Of a stretch of 64,000 nt of DNA, positions 1 to 9,663 are shown one piece after another. Under the pieces are notes generated by a model. It was not told the DNA's origin, made no database searches, and saw only the letters and a list, made by a program, of their open reading frames with translations. The DNA lies in the NCBI GenBank assembly GCA_021299715.1, contig JAJTEL010000002.1:124001-188000 (forward strand), read 5' to 3'. How positions within the stretch are numbered: position 1 is the first letter of the stretch; each line of letters opens with the position of its first letter. Made by a program: the position numbers and the translations under genes. Source of the DNA: Ilumatobacteraceae bacterium (lineage in GTDB: Bacteria; Actinomycetota; Acidimicrobiia; Acidimicrobiales; Ilumatobacteraceae).

Positions 1-357
1 CCTACACAACTTGACCGTGGAGATTTCGTGTCGCCACAGTCGCCATGGTTGGTTGCAATCTTTACGTCGGCAACATGCAATACGTGTGCAGACGTTGCCA
101 CAAAGGCTGCCGTTCTTGCATCGAACGATGTAGCTGTTCAACGTATTGATTACACAGAAGACCCAGCGTTACATAAGCGTTATGGAATTGACGCAGTTCC
201 CACTTTGGTCATTGCCGATGCACATGGAGTTGTGCGTAACAGCTTTCTTGGTCCAGTGAAGGCTCAGGACCTGTGGGCTGCTGTTGCAGAATGTAGAGAG
301 CCGGGCTCTACTCCAGACCCGTGTGAAGGCAGAAGCGAGAATGCTCGCGGCGATTAA
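1..357 (+). CDS. Thioredoxin-like protein, 3' part (5' end outside window)
   Basis: The frame is open to the left edge of the window, so this is the C-terminal ~118 residues of a longer gene; the GTG at 28 is in frame but falls just before the thioredoxin fold and is unlikely to be the true start. A strand WLVAIFTSATC followed by CNTC gives a CxxC-like motif (C-N-T-C), and the cis-proline region appears as AVPTLVIAD, both typical of thioredoxin-fold reductases. The last ~20 residues are polar and not conserved. The stop codon overlaps the stop of convergent ftsH (bases TTAA shared). Probable role: thiol-disulfide exchange in the cytoplasm; substrate unknown. Confidence 0.75.
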   Translation, partial: PTQLDRGDFVSPQSPWLVAIFTSATCNTCADVATKAAVLASNDVAVQRIDYTEDPALHKRYGIDAVPTLVIADAHGVVRNSFLGPVKAQDLWAAVAECREPGSTPDPCEGRSENARGD

Positions 358-2267
358 GCCTCGGTAGGGGTAGGAGTCTCGAGAGCCTCTTGCACCAAAC
401 GCCCAACGGTGGCACCGTCGATGGTTTCGTCTTCAAGAAGCTTTTCGGCCACCAATTCAAGGCCCTTGCGATGCTTCACCAGCAGTTCATGAGCGCGCTG
501 TTCTTGCTCGTGCAAAATGCGCGAGATTTCATCGTCGAGCATCTTTGCTGTTGAATCGCTGTATTCACGTCCGCTGGTCATGAGGTCTTCGCCCAAGAAC
601 ACTTGCTGCTGACCATTCCACGCCATGGGTCCTACCTTGTCGGACATTCCCCATTCGCGCACCATGCGACGAGCAATCGACGTTGCTTGTTCAAGGTCGT
701 TTGCGGCACCTGAATTCAAGTGGCCAAATACGATTTTTTCGGCGACACGTCCGCCCATTGCTTTACAAATGAGATCTTCAAAGAACTCACGTGAATAGGT
801 GTGGCGTTCTTCGGGAAGTGTCCACGTGACACCCAATGCCATACCGCGGGGAAGGATGGTGACCTTGTGCAATGGATCTGAGTGTGGAAGCACCGTTGCA
901 AGAATTGCGTGCCCGCCTTCATGAATTGCGGTTGCTCGCTTTTCTTCTGCAGATAACACCAAGCTTTCGCGACGTGCACCCATTACAACGCGGTCACGGG
1001 CATTTTCGAAGTCGATACGTTCGATGTGTGCCGAACCACGACGCACTGCAAACAATGCTGCTTCGTTGACCAAGTTGGCAAGATCGGCACCGCTCATGCC
1101 AGGTGTTGCTTTTGCCATGGTGTCGAGGTCGACATCTGTTCCCATGCGCTTGTCACGCGAGTGAACTTTCAAGATGGCAAGACGTTCATCGAACTCTGGC
1201 AACGGAACAATAATTTGGCGGTCGAAGCGACCAGGGCGCAACAGTGCAGGGTCGAGAATGTCGGGACGGTTTGTGGCCGCCAGGATGACGATTCCTTCTG
1301 TTGTTTCGAATCCGTCCATTTCGGCGAGCATCTGGTTGAGTGTTTGCTCACGCTCGTCGTGTCCGCCGCCGAGACCTGCGCCGCGCTTGCGGCCAATGGA
1401 GTCGATTTCGTCAATGAAGATGATGGCCTTGCCCATTTTGCGCGCTTGTTGGAACAAGTCGCGAACGCGGCTTGCGCCAACACCAACGAACATTTCCATG
1501 AAGTCGGATCCGGTAACAGATAAGAACCCCACACCAGCTTCACCCGCGACAGCGCGAGCGAAAAGTGTTTTGCCGGTTCCGGGAGGCCCTACAAGAAGGA
1601 TTCCCTTTGGTACACGTGCCCCAATTTCTTTGAAGCGCTCAGGCATGCGAAGGAAGTCGACTACTTCTTTGATTTCCAGTTTGACGCCGTCGTATCCGGC
1701 GACATCGGCGAACGTTGTGGAGGGCTTGTCGGCTTGGTACGCCTTTGCCTTACTGCGACCAACAGACATGATGTTGCCTGCTTGACCCATTGCACGACGT
1801 TGCATCCACACGAAGAACGCAATGACAAACATGAACGGAAGAATGATGGGCAACAAGCTGGTGATCCAGTTTGGTTGCGGAGTCTTGAAGTCGTAGTCGA
1901 CTCCCATTTGCTTTAGCAACTGCTCGTCGGCGTCGCTCATGTTGACTGCGCCAGTAGTGGTGAACTTGCCGCCGTTTTCGAACTCACCAGAAATGGTGTT
2001 GGTGGCGTTGTTGATTGTGATGGAGGCAACGTCGCCACTTTTTACCTGAGCAAGGAACTCGGTATACGAGATTTTCTCGCCGGTGGACGGCGCAAAGAAC
2101 TGACTGCCGAATGCAAGAACAACAATTGCTGACACGATGGCCCAGATAGCCCATTTGGGCATCGGCGGCTTGCCGTCTTGGGCCGGCTTGTCTTGACGCA
2201 GACCCTTAAACGGATTGCGCGGAGGCTGGTTGCGTGGTGGCGGTGGCGGTGGGGGCATCTCGCTCAT
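354..2267 (-). CDS. ftsH: ATP-dependent zinc metalloprotease FtsH
   Basis: 637 residues, normal length for the family. It starts with a proline-rich cytoplasmic tip, followed by a membrane helix (~39-58), an extracytoplasmic domain, a second helix (~139-155), and the AAA+ domain with Walker A GPPGTGKT (227-234), Walker B IIFIDE (282-287) and the SRH region. The zinc-protease site HEGGH is at 449-453. FtsH is a membrane hexamer that degrades misfolded membrane proteins and some regulators. The start is preceded by TAGCAT (2279-2274) exactly six bases upstream of the ATG, a leaderless-type promoter. It is divergent from the DUF3499 gene and convergent with the thioredoxin gene. Confidence 0.98.
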   Translation of the reverse strand: MSEMPPPPPPPRNQPPRNPFKGLRQDKPAQDGKPPMPKWAIWAIVSAIVVLAFGSQFFAPSTGEKISYTEFLAQVKSGDVASITINNATNTISGEFENGGKFTTTGAVNMSDADEQLLKQMGVDYDFKTPQPNWITSLLPIILPFMFVIAFFVWMQRRAMGQAGNIMSVGRSKAKAYQADKPSTTFADVAGYDGVKLEIKEVVDFLRMPERFKEIGARVPKGILLVGPPGTGKTLFARAVAGEAGVGFLSVTGSDFMEMFVGVGASRVRDLFQQARKMGKAIIFIDEIDSIGRKRGAGLGGGHDEREQTLNQMLAEMDGFETTEGIVILAATNRPDILDPALLRPGRFDRQIIVPLPEFDERLAILKVHSRDKRMGTDVDLDTMAKATPGMSGADLANLVNEAALFAVRRGSAHIERIDFENARDRVVMGARRESLVLSAEEKRATAIHEGGHAILATVLPHSDPLHKVTILPRGMALGVTWTLPEERHTYSREFFEDLICKAMGGRVAEKIVFGHLNSGAANDLEQATSIARRMVREWGMSDKVGPMAWNGQQQVFLGEDLMTSGREYSDSTAKMLDDEISRILHEQEQRAHELLVKHRKGLELVAEKLLEDETIDGATVGRLVQEALETPTPTEA

Positions 2268-2348
2268 GACCTCATGCTACGGCTGGCTTGTGGCAGTCCT
2301 CAGTCGGCATCGCCGATTTCAGTCACCATGGTGACTACCGTTTTCCAC

Positions 2349-2579
2349 ATGGCAAGGCAGTGCACACGGCAGGGGTGCGTTCACAGGGCATCTGTGACGC
2401 TCACCTATCAGTACGCCCGTTCGTTGGTGTGGCTAGACGACCTCACGCCAGAACGAGATCCCCATGCCTATGACCTGTGTGAGCAACACGCTGGTCGCTT
2501 AAAGCCACCGTCAGGCTGGCACCTTGAAGATCGCCGTCAGCGAGTACATGTGTACGACGCTGGCCGACTTGCAGGCTGA
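2349..2579 (+). CDS. DUF3499 family small protein
   Basis: 76 residues. The start chosen is the ATG that gives MARQCTRQGC, the family's typical N-terminus; longer upstream starts only add low-complexity sequence antisense to ftsH. Two CxxxxC/CxxH-like pairs (CTRQGC near the start, LCEQH near residue 47) look like a small zinc-ribbon, as in actinobacterial DUF3499 proteins. The function of the family is unknown. It lies 7 bp upstream of the CPBP protease gene, so the two may be co-transcribed. Confidence 0.8.
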   Translation: MARQCTRQGCVHRASVTLTYQYARSLVWLDDLTPERDPHAYDLCEQHAGRLKPPSGWHLEDRRQRVHVYDAGRLAG

Positions 2580-2586
2580 CGCACCA

Positions 2587-3300
2587 ATGGCGTCATCACC
2601 CAAAGAGGCGGTCTTCGCAACGCTTCGAGTGATTTTTCTGTGGTTCTCGGTGTACGTAGCGGCGTCACTGGCATCGACTGTTGCACTGTTGTTGACAGGT
2701 CGTGGGGGAGACGGCATTGCCGATATGCCGGTCTGGGTTATCGCGTTCAGCATGACTGCAATGTGGTCGGTGTACCTAGTTGCAATGCCACGTTTGTTGC
2801 CGTTTGAAGAACGGCATCCTCGTTACACATTTCGTTCATGGTTCACGGCGCGCGACGTTGCGATAGGAGTGCCATTGGGCATCGCGGGTCAACTTGTGTT
2901 GGTCAACGTTGTGAATTGGCCACTCTCTCGGCTGTTTCCCGACACATTTTCTTTCGAGGAAGTGTCACAACGTGCCGAAGACATTTCGTCAACCGCGCCG
3001 GGGTTCTGGATGGTCTTGCTTGTCATCGTGGTTGTCATCGGAGCACCTGTTATTGAAGAGATCGTGTATCGCGGTTCGCTACAAACAGCGTTGGTGTCAA
3101 CGGCAGGGAAGTGGGGCGGAATTGTCATCACGGCTGCTCTCTTTGCCGCCATTCACTTAGCGCCCGTCGAGTTCCCTGGTCTCTTCGCCTTCGCCCTGCT
3201 GCTTGGCATTGTTCGTCAGCGCAGTGGCACACTAGGGGCGCCCATTGTGACCCATTTGGCGTTTAACGCAACCGGCCTACTGCTGGTGTCTTTGCTCTAG
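2587..3300 (+). CDS. CPBP family intramembrane glutamic endopeptidase (CAAX/Abi type)
   Basis: 237 residues from the ATG giving MASSPKEAV; the longer frame starting at 2524 overlaps the previous gene. Several hydrophobic helices are present. The CPBP signature is visible: EEIVYRGSL (paired glutamates followed by YRG) near residue 157, and a later helix with FAAIHLAP (catalytic/metal-site histidine) near 188, then the third conserved HLAFNATG helix at the C-terminus. Members include Rce1-like prenyl-protein proteases and bacteriocin-immunity or phage-defence proteins; the specific substrate here is unknown. It ends 6 bp before the next gene and is likely in an operon with it. Confidence 0.88.
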   Translation: MASSPKEAVFATLRVIFLWFSVYVAASLASTVALLLTGRGGDGIADMPVWVIAFSMTAMWSVYLVAMPRLLPFEERHPRYTFRSWFTARDVAIGVPLGIAGQLVLVNVVNWPLSRLFPDTFSFEEVSQRAEDISSTAPGFWMVLLVIVVVIGAPVIEEIVYRGSLQTALVSTAGKWGGIVITAALFAAIHLAPVEFPGLFAFALLLGIVRQRSGTLGAPIVTHLAFNATGLLLVSLL

Positions 3301-3306
3301 GAATTC

Positions 3307-5775
3307 ATGAACATAGAAAACGATTCACTTCTTGACGAAGAACGTTCGGATGCTCACGAGTCGACGCCAACGTCCGAGTGGGTGGAAACTTTCAAAGCAA
3401 TGAGCACCACCGCAATCGTGCTCGGTGCAACGTTGATCATCTTGTCGGTCTTGCACCCCAATCTCATTTTGAAGAACAACACTCCAACGGGTGGCGATAT
3501 GGGCGCACACGTGTGGGGTCCTGCGTATTTGCGAGATGTGTTGTTGCCACACTGGAGATTGACCGGTTGGAGCATGGATTGGTATTCCGGACTTCCGGCA
3601 TATCGCTTCTACATGGTGGTGCCAGCACTTGCCATTGTGTTGCTAGACATCGTGTTGCCGTATGGCATTGCATTCAAGATCATCGTGGTTCTTGGCCTCG
3701 TTGCATTTCCGTGGTGTGTGCACTTCATGGGGCGAATCGCAAAGTTGGCGTACCCATTGCCAGAACTCATGGTGGTGGGCGCCACAATGTTCTTGCTCGA
3801 TGAAAGTTTCACCATTTACGGCGGAAACATTGCATCCACAATGGCTGGTGAGTTCTCTCACTCCATCTCACTTGCGCTTTCGATGGTGGGATTGGGGCTC
3901 TTTGCACGCGGACTAGACGATGGCAAACATCGCGGCTGGGCTGCCATCTTCATTGCGCTGTCTGCTCTCAGTCACGGCATTGTCTTAATGTTCGTCTTCG
4001 GTGGAGCACTCGTCATGATGCTTCTGCGCTTAGATAAACAACGTCTTCGTTACGGACTCACCACTATTGGGTGCGCCATTCTCTTGTCTGCGTTCTGGGT
4101 CGTGCCGTTCCTTGGTGGGCATGCATTCATGACCGACATGAAGTACGGGTCCGAACCAGGCGGCGGGTCATTTACATCAATGTGGGACATGTACTTTCCG
4201 TTGTCAACAACATGGGACATTCTTCTCGTGTTGTTGTCCGTTGCTGGTTTTGTCGGGTCTTGGATTCGTCGGCGCCATTTCGGAATTTGGATGGGTGTCT
4301 ACATTGTCATTCTCATGATTGGTGTCAAGGCGGCTCAAGGCGGGCTTCCTGTTATTGGCTTGTTGTGGAACCCGCGAGTCCTTCCGTTCCTCTATCTCTT
4401 GCGGTACATGCTTGCGGCCATCGGTGTCTACGAAGTTGCGTCCTACTTCAAGCGCGTCATTGCTCTCGAGCGTTCTCGCGACAACGTGCCTACAGAACCG
4501 TCTACGCGAATGGGAACATCCATTTTGTGGTCGTTTGCTGTTGTGTGCCTCGTGGTCATTGGCGTGCGGTACCAGTCACTTCCGTTCGCAAAGATCACCA
4601 GCAATGCTCAGGGCACAAGCTATTCGTGGGGGCCCATTAACTTTCCTGCGTCGCGAGCATTCTCCGACGGTTGGGCGCGATGGAACTTTGAGGGGTACGA
4701 AGGCAAAGCGTCGTACGGCGAATATCACGGCCTTGTTCAAACCATGGACACTCTTGGCAAGAACAAAGATCACGGATGTGGTCGCGCACTCTGGGAGAAC
4801 AATTCCGAGCTGAATAAGTACGGCACCACCATGGCGCTCATGCTGTTGCCGTTCTGGACTAAGGGTTGCATTGGGTCAATGGAAGGTCTGTTCTTTGAAG
4901 CGGCCGGAACAACTCCGTATCACTTCATTTCTGCCGCCGCATTGTCGAAACAAAGTAGTAATCCGGTTCGCGAACTTCGATACGACAACAACGATCCAGT
5001 GAAGGGCGCGGCGTATATGCGCATGCTGGGCATTAAGTACTACATGGCCTTTACCCCAGAAGCCGTACAAAAAGCAGACACTGTTCCGGAATTAGTGAAG
5101 GTGGGAATAAGTGGGCCGTGGAACATTTATGAACTGGCCGACCTTCCTATGGTTGTTGCGTTAGAAACTCAACCCGTTGTTGTAAATGAACGCACAGGCG
5201 ATCGTCGCGAACGTTGGTTAGAAATTGGAACGTCGTATTTCCAAAACACATCTGAATGGGCAGCGTTGCCGGTGTCGAACGGACCAAAGGAATGGCAACG
5301 AATTGATGTAAAGGTTGACACGTCACGTCAAATAGGTGAAGAAGGTGAACCTGGTCGACAAGTTGACATAGTGACGCCTCAACAAAAGATTCAGCCACAG
5401 AAAATTGATGCAGCCACTGTGTCAAACGTTGTCATTGACGACGAGTCGGTGTCTTTCAGTGTTGACAAAGTAGGTACTCCAATACTTGTCAAAGTGAGCT
5501 ACTTCCCGAACTGGACCGTCTCTGGAGCAAAAGCGGTGTATCGCGCAGCTCCGAACATGATGGTTGTTGTACCAACGGAGAAGAACGTTCGTATGTCGTA
5601 CGAGCCGTCAAACCTTGATCAATTTGCCTACATTCTCACCTTTGCGGGAATTGTTTTGGTGGTGTTCATGTTGCGCCGGCGATTGCGTTACGGAACTTCA
5701 CTTCCTTCTCGTACCTCTGGGGGATCAGAAGTATCGGCACAGCCAGAGGACCCCGCAGGTAACCTCTCTCATTGA
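3307..5775 (+). CDS. Large polytopic membrane protein (6-pyruvoyl-tetrahydropterin-synthase-related / GT-C-like)
   Basis: 822 residues. A short charged N-terminus is followed by about ten hydrophobic segments up to ~residue 400, a large soluble region (~430-770), and one more helix near 785-805. An early loop reads TPTGGDMGAHVW after the first helix, with an acidic residue in the position where GT-C-type glycosyltransferases carry theirs. This matches the 'PTPS-related membrane' family, whose name comes from a region of similarity and not a proven pterin function. It overlaps the phosphomannomutase start by one base, suggesting a role in exported polysaccharide or glycolipid assembly. That role is an inference. 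Confidence 0.7.
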   Translation: MNIENDSLLDEERSDAHESTPTSEWVETFKAMSTTAIVLGATLIILSVLHPNLILKNNTPTGGDMGAHVWGPAYLRDVLLPHWRLTGWSMDWYSGLPAYRFYMVVPALAIVLLDIVLPYGIAFKIIVVLGLVAFPWCVHFMGRIAKLAYPLPELMVVGATMFLLDESFTIYGGNIASTMAGEFSHSISLALSMVGLGLFARGLDDGKHRGWAAIFIALSALSHGIVLMFVFGGALVMMLLRLDKQRLRYGLTTIGCAILLSAFWVVPFLGGHAFMTDMKYGSEPGGGSFTSMWDMYFPLSTTWDILLVLLSVAGFVGSWIRRRHFGIWMGVYIVILMIGVKAAQGGLPVIGLLWNPRVLPFLYLLRYMLAAIGVYEVASYFKRVIALERSRDNVPTEPSTRMGTSILWSFAVVCLVVIGVRYQSLPFAKITSNAQGTSYSWGPINFPASRAFSDGWARWNFEGYEGKASYGEYHGLVQTMDTLGKNKDHGCGRALWENNSELNKYGTTMALMLLPFWTKGCIGSMEGLFFEAAGTTPYHFISAAALSKQSSNPVRELRYDNNDPVKGAAYMRMLGIKYYMAFTPEAVQKADTVPELVKVGISGPWNIYELADLPMVVALETQPVVVNERTGDRRERWLEIGTSYFQNTSEWAALPVSNGPKEWQRIDVKVDTSRQIGEEGEPGRQVDIVTPQQKIQPQKIDAATVSNVVIDDESVSFSVDKVGTPILVKVSYFPNWTVSGAKAVYRAAPNMMVVVPTEKNVRMSYEPSNLDQFAYILTFAGIVLVVFMLRRRLRYGTSLPSRTSGGSEVSAQPEDPAGNLSH

Positions 5776-7142
5776 TGAGTACAGACCCTGCAGTCCTTGA
5801 CCGAATTGTCAAGGCCTACGACGTACGGGGTACCACTCCCGACCAAATGAACGCCGATGTGGCCTACGCGCTGGGAGTCTCCTTTGCCGAGTTTGTGCGT
5901 GCGCCATTGGTGGTTGTCGCGCGAGACATGCGCGTAACGGGTGAAGAACTTGCAGATGCATTTGCGCAAGGTGTTCTCTCGCGCGGCGTCGATGTTGTGG
6001 ATTTGGGTCTTGGCAGTACCGACATGGTTTATTTTGCTGCCGGAGTCTTAGACGCACCTGGCGCAATGTTTACGGCATCGCATAACCCGGCCGAATACAA
6101 CGGAATCAAGTTTTGTTTGTCTGGTGCGCGACCTGTCGGAATAGACACTGGGTTGGCAGACATTCGCGACACTGCAAAGAACGTTCTTGCAGGCCGCGGC
6201 CCCTCTGCAGTTGCAGCACGAGGTACTCGTAGCGAGCGCGACATGTTGGATCAGTTCGCAGATCACGTTGTGTCCTTTATAGATGTCGCATCGTTGTCGC
6301 CAATGAAAGTGGTGGCAGACACGGCAAATGGCATGGGTGGTCTCATTGTTCCTGTGGTGTTCGAACGTTTGCCCATGATGGAACTAGAAGTCATGTATCC
6401 AGAACTAGACGGTTCATTCCCAAATCACCCCGCAGACCCCATTCAGCCAGCCAATCAACGCGACCTTCAGGCACGAGTCACCAGCGGCGGCTTCGATATT
6501 GGCTTGGCATTCGATGGCGATGCCGACCGTGTGTTTGTTGTTGATGAAAAGGGGAGAGGGCTATCAGGTTCAAGCACAACGGCAATACTTGCCGCCGGTG
6601 TGTTGCGCGCTCACCCAGGGGCGACCGTGTTGTACAACCTCATCTGTTCGCGCAGTGTTCCTGAAGTTATTCGTGAAAATGGTGGAGTGCCTGTTCGCAC
6701 AAAAGTCGGACACAGCAACATCAAACAGGTCATGGCAGAAACGGGTGCGGTCTTCGGTGGTGAACACAGCGCGCACTACTACTTCTTGAATAATTTCCGC
6801 GCAGACTCCGGAATCATTGCAACAATGTTCATGTTGCAAGAATTGTCGCGTGCCGGAGTTCCATTGTCTGAATTCCGTCGCCCGTTCGAGCGTTACGAAG
6901 CAAGCGGAGAAATCAACACAAGTGTGTCCGATGCAAACGCCGTGATGTCTGCGGTTGCAAAAGCATTCGACGGACGTCCACAAGACTGGGTTGACGGCCT
7001 CACCGTTGACTGTGGTGATTGGTGGTTCAACCTTCGTCCATCAAATACCGAACCACTTCTTCGGCTTAATTTGGAAGCAGCGACACGCGATGAATGTGAC
7101 AACCACGTGGCAGAAGTACTTTCGCTCGTAACATCGGTGTGA
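5775..7142 (+). CDS. manB: Phosphomannomutase/phosphoglucomutase
   Basis: 455 residues. The ATG at 5775 shares its A with the stop of the previous gene (TGATG), preferred over the TTG one codon upstream. Alpha-D-phosphohexomutase features: the catalytic phosphoserine loop TASHNPAEYNGIK (~residue 98), metal-binding DGDADR (~243), sugar-specificity loop GGEHSAHYYF and phosphate-binding loop RPSNTEP near the C-terminus. It interconverts mannose-6-P and mannose-1-P (and perhaps the glucose equivalents) for GDP-mannose and cell-surface glycans. The EHSAH form is typical of PMM/PGM proteins. manA lies far away at 59.3 kb in this window. Confidence 0.93.
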   Translation: MSTDPAVLDRIVKAYDVRGTTPDQMNADVAYALGVSFAEFVRAPLVVVARDMRVTGEELADAFAQGVLSRGVDVVDLGLGSTDMVYFAAGVLDAPGAMFTASHNPAEYNGIKFCLSGARPVGIDTGLADIRDTAKNVLAGRGPSAVAARGTRSERDMLDQFADHVVSFIDVASLSPMKVVADTANGMGGLIVPVVFERLPMMELEVMYPELDGSFPNHPADPIQPANQRDLQARVTSGGFDIGLAFDGDADRVFVVDEKGRGLSGSSTTAILAAGVLRAHPGATVLYNLICSRSVPEVIRENGGVPVRTKVGHSNIKQVMAETGAVFGGEHSAHYYFLNNFRADSGIIATMFMLQELSRAGVPLSEFRRPFERYEASGEINTSVSDANAVMSAVAKAFDGRPQDWVDGLTVDCGDWWFNLRPSNTEPLLRLNLEAATRDECDNHVAEVLSLVTSV

Positions 7143-7155
7143 ACAAAGGACTCTT

Positions 7156-7392
7156 ATGAACATCGAAAAATCACTCCTCGCAATTCTCGCGTGTCCAGAA
7201 GACAAGGGCCCATTGTGGTTTATTCAGTCCGAATCGCTGCTGTACAACCCTCGTACGCATCGTTCATTTCCTGTTATCGACGGAATTCCCGTGATGTTGT
7301 TAGAAGAATCCACCATTGTTGGTGACTCAGAACACTCTCGTTTACAGGGCCTTATCGACGCGAACGGCATCAAACCCACCTTCACTGCCTAA
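7156..7392 (+). CDS. Trm112-like zinc-ribbon family protein
   Basis: 78 residues. The start is LLAILACPEDKGPL, with a single conserved CP pair, followed by a beta strand with YNPRTHRSFPVIDGIPVMLLEES; the motif 'YPVxDGIPvmL' is the family hallmark. The zinc-binding second cysteine pair of eukaryotic Trm112 is absent, as in many bacterial members. Bacterial copies often sit near lipid A or sugar genes and may activate methyltransferases, but the function is not established. It is 13 bp after manB, so probably the last gene of the membrane protein-manB operon. Confidence 0.8.
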   Translation: MNIEKSLLAILACPEDKGPLWFIQSESLLYNPRTHRSFPVIDGIPVMLLEESTIVGDSEHSRLQGLIDANGIKPTFTA

Positions 7393-7400
7393 GTATTGGC

Positions 7401-7406
7401 TAGGGT
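7401..7406 (+). promoter_or_regulatory. Putative -10 box for ahcY
   Basis: TAGGGT fits the actinobacterial TANNNT -10 consensus and lies 98 bases before the ahcY ATG, giving a leader of about 90 nt that contains two hairpins. No convincing -35 is visible. Confidence 0.4.
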
Positions 7407-7413
7407 AAACACC

Positions 7414-7487
7414 CGATTGGGCTGACGTGAGTGGTGCCAGCAGGCCCCAGCCCCAATCGTTTTCAGAACCCATGCGCCGTGTGGGTT
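7414..7487 (+). promoter_or_regulatory. Structured leader of ahcY: two consecutive hairpins
   Basis: Hairpin 1 pairs 7414-7424 with 7448-7459: 11 base pairs with a single bulged C, enclosing a 23-nt loop, followed by TTTT (7460-7463). Hairpin 2 pairs 7467-7472 with 7482-7487 (AACCCA with TGGGTT). A ribosome binding site (AAGGAG, 7494-7499) follows, then the ATG at 7505. Hairpin 1 plus the T-run could be the terminator of the manB operon or an attenuator/riboswitch for ahcY; I could not match it to the known SAH or SAM riboswitch consensus sequences. Confidence 0.45.
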
Positions 7488-7504
7488 GATGTGAAGGAGC
7501 CCTA

Positions 7505-8953
7505 ATGTCCACTCTCGCCGCACGCCGCGATTACCGCGTCGCCGACCTCAGCCTTGCGCCATTTGGTCGCAAAGAAATTCATCTCGCTGAACACGAAATG
7601 CCCGGCCTTCGTTGGCTACGCAAAGAGTTCGGTCCGTCAAAGCCACTTGCCGGTGCTCGCATCTCGGGTTCACTGCACATGACCATTCAGACTGCGGTGC
7701 TTATTGAGACTCTTGTTGAGTTGGGTGCAGAAGTTCGTTGGGCAAGTTGCAACATTTTCTCTACGCAAGATCATGCTGCTGCTGCAGTTGTTGTTGGACC
7801 GAACGGAACGGAAGAGAACCCACAAGGCGTTCCTGTGTTCGCATGGAAGGGCGAAACACTTGAGGAGTACTGGTGGTGCACCGAGCAGATGATGACATGG
7901 CCTGATGGTGGTCATGCCAACATGATTTTGGACGACGGCGGCGACGCCACATTGCTGGTGCACAAGGGTGTTGAATACGAAAAGGCCGGTGAAGTTCCTG
8001 ACCCAACCGCTGCATCGAACCCAGAGCTTGCAATTGTTCTTGGTCTTTTGCAGCGCTCATTGAAGACCGAGCCAAACAAGTGGACCGAAATGGCCAAGCA
8101 CATCAAAGGTGTCACCGAAGAAACCACCACTGGTGTGAAGCGTCTCTACAAGATGGCAAAAGACGGCGAATTGCTGTTCCCTGCCATCAACGTGAACGAC
8201 TCAGTTACTAAGAGCAAGTTCGACAACTTGTACGGATGCCGTCACTCATTGATTGACGCAATCAACCGTGCAACCGACGTCATGATCGCAGGCAAGTTAT
8301 CTGTGGTGTGTGGTTACGGAGACGTGGGTAAGGGTTGCGCGCAGTCACTTCGCGGACAGGGCGCTCGCGTTATTGTCACCGAAATTGACCCCATCAATGC
8401 ATTGCAAGCCGCCATGGAGGGTTACGAAGTCAACACTCTGGAGTCGGCTCTCGGCGAAGCAGACATTTTTGTAACGGCAACTGGCAACGAGGCAATTATC
8501 ACTGCCGAGCACATGGAAAAAATGAAGCACAACGCAATTGTGTGCAACATTGGCCACTTCGACAATGAAATCGATATGGCAGGCCTTAGTCGCAGCAGTG
8601 CCACACGTGATGAACTGAAGCCAGGAACAGACTTGTGGACATTCCCCGATGGTCATTCGGTCATCGTGTTGGCCGAAGGCCGTTTGGTGAACCTTGGTTG
8701 CGCAACTGGTCACCCATCATTTGTGATGAGTTGTTCATTCAGTAACCAGGTCATCGCACAAATTGAGTTGTTCAATAACTTAGAGAACTACCCAACGGGT
8801 GTGTATGTGCTTCCGAAGCATCTTGATGAAAAAGTGGCACGTGCTCACCTTGACGCATTGGGTGTCAAGCTCACGCAGCTCACCGATGAGCAAGCTGAAT
8901 ACTTAGATATGGATCCATCTGGTCCATTCAAGCCAGATCACTACCGCTACTAA
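7505..8953 (+). CDS. ahcY: Adenosylhomocysteinase (S-adenosyl-L-homocysteine hydrolase)
   Basis: 482 residues, usual for the bacterial form. It hydrolyses S-adenosylhomocysteine to adenosine and homocysteine with a bound NAD+, keeping methylation reactions running. Conserved segments are visible: [15 protein letters not shown] near the start, [13 protein letters not shown], the NAD-binding [10 protein letters not shown], and the C-terminal KPDHYRY ending with the cofactor-contacting Lys and Tyr. It has an AAGGAG ribosome binding site and a hairpin-rich leader, and is terminated by a strong hairpin shared with the convergent YczE-like gene. Confidence 0.98.
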   Translation: MSTLAARRDYRVADLSLAPFGRKEIHLAEHEMPGLRWLRKEFGPSKPLAGARISGSLHMTIQTAVLIETLVELGAEVRWASCNIFSTQDHAAAAVVVGPNGTEENPQGVPVFAWKGETLEEYWWCTEQMMTWPDGGHANMILDDGGDATLLVHKGVEYEKAGEVPDPTAASNPELAIVLGLLQRSLKTEPNKWTEMAKHIKGVTEETTTGVKRLYKMAKDGELLFPAINVNDSVTKSKFDNLYGCRHSLIDAINRATDVMIAGKLSVVCGYGDVGKGCAQSLRGQGARVIVTEIDPINALQAAMEGYEVNTLESALGEADIFVTATGNEAIITAEHMEKMKHNAIVCNIGHFDNEIDMAGLSRSSATRDELKPGTDLWTFPDGHSVIVLAEGRLVNLGCATGHPSFVMSCSFSNQVIAQIELFNNLENYPTGVYVLPKHLDEKVARAHLDALGVKLTQLTDEQAEYLDMDPSGPFKPDHYRY

Positions 8954-8964
8954 AACATTTCAGC

Positions 8965-8996
8965 GCAAGGCCGTCGGGGAAACTCGGCGGCCTTGT
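8965..8996. terminator. Bidirectional rho-independent-type terminator
   Basis: Arms 8966-8976 and 8985-8995 pair over 11 positions (one G-T) around an 8-base loop, followed by a T-rich tail on the + strand. It lies between convergent ahcY and the YczE-like gene and could serve both. Confidence 0.75.
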
Positions 8997-9000
8997 TGCT

Positions 9001-9663
9001 TTATTGCTCTTGTGCTTCGGCTTCTGCTGCGTGAACAGCAGACGGCGACATGCGGAAGAGTTTCAGAGTGATTTGCACGAGCGGGCCGATACCAAAAGCA
9101 AACACGAATGTTCCCAGCCCAAGCGAGCCACCCAGGAAGATGCCAATCACCATGACGGTGACTTCCACGGTGGTCCGTGCAAGGCGAACGCTAATTCCAA
9201 AGCGCGCATTTAGTCCCAACATCAGTCCGTCGCGCGGACCAGAACCAAGTTCTGCACCGATGTACAAGCCAGAACCGGCGGCAATGCACAACATGCCGGC
9301 GCACATAAAGGCAAGTTGAATGGCGATGTGGTCTGGTGCGGGAAGAAGATCTTGCACCACATTTTCAACTAGCCCAATTTGAACAGCGTTCAACACAGTT
9401 CCCAGACCGGGCCGCAGGCGCAACGGAATCCAGAGCAGCAGTACGAAAAACGCAACAATGATGAGAACAGTGCCAAGGCCGAGGCCGGTTTTTTCTGAAA
9501 TTCCTTGATGGAACACGTCCCACGGTGGAACTCCGATGTCGGCCTGAACGAAAAAGGCAATTCCGCTTCCGAAGCCTGCCAGACCAAGAACACATCGAGT
9601 GAGTCGTTCAGCAAAGCGTTCCCGCATCGGACGTGGGGGTTGCGTCGGCGCGGGAGAAACCAT
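9001..9663 (-). CDS. YczE/YitT-like integral membrane protein
   Basis: 220 residues from the ATG at 9663 (an inner ATG at 9627 is also possible). Five hydrophobic helices, with the family segments ADIGVPPWDVFHQG after helix 1 and GSGPRDGLMLGL after helix 4. YczE-type proteins (COG2364) are membrane proteins of unknown transport role, often beside regulators. TACGGT (9677-9672) lies eight bases upstream of this start. The start codon shares the palindrome CATG with the start of the divergent comF-like gene. Confidence 0.8.
   Translation of the reverse strand: MVSPAPTQPPRPMRERFAERLTRCVLGLAGFGSGIAFFVQADIGVPPWDVFHQGISEKTGLGLGTVLIIVAFFVLLLWIPLRLRPGLGTVLNAVQIGLVENVVQDLLPAPDHIAIQLAFMCAGMLCIAAGSGLYIGAELGSGPRDGLMLGLNARFGISVRLARTTVEVTVMVIGIFLGGSLGLGTFVFAFGIGPLVQITLKLFRMSPSAVHAAEAEAQEQ

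Noticed and set aside
1174-1785. 203-residue frame antisense to ftsH
   Set aside because: Antisense shadow with no homology.
7401-7504. SAH or SAM riboswitch
   Set aside because: The order of the conserved bases of the known classes is not visible by eye; kept only as an unclassified leader.
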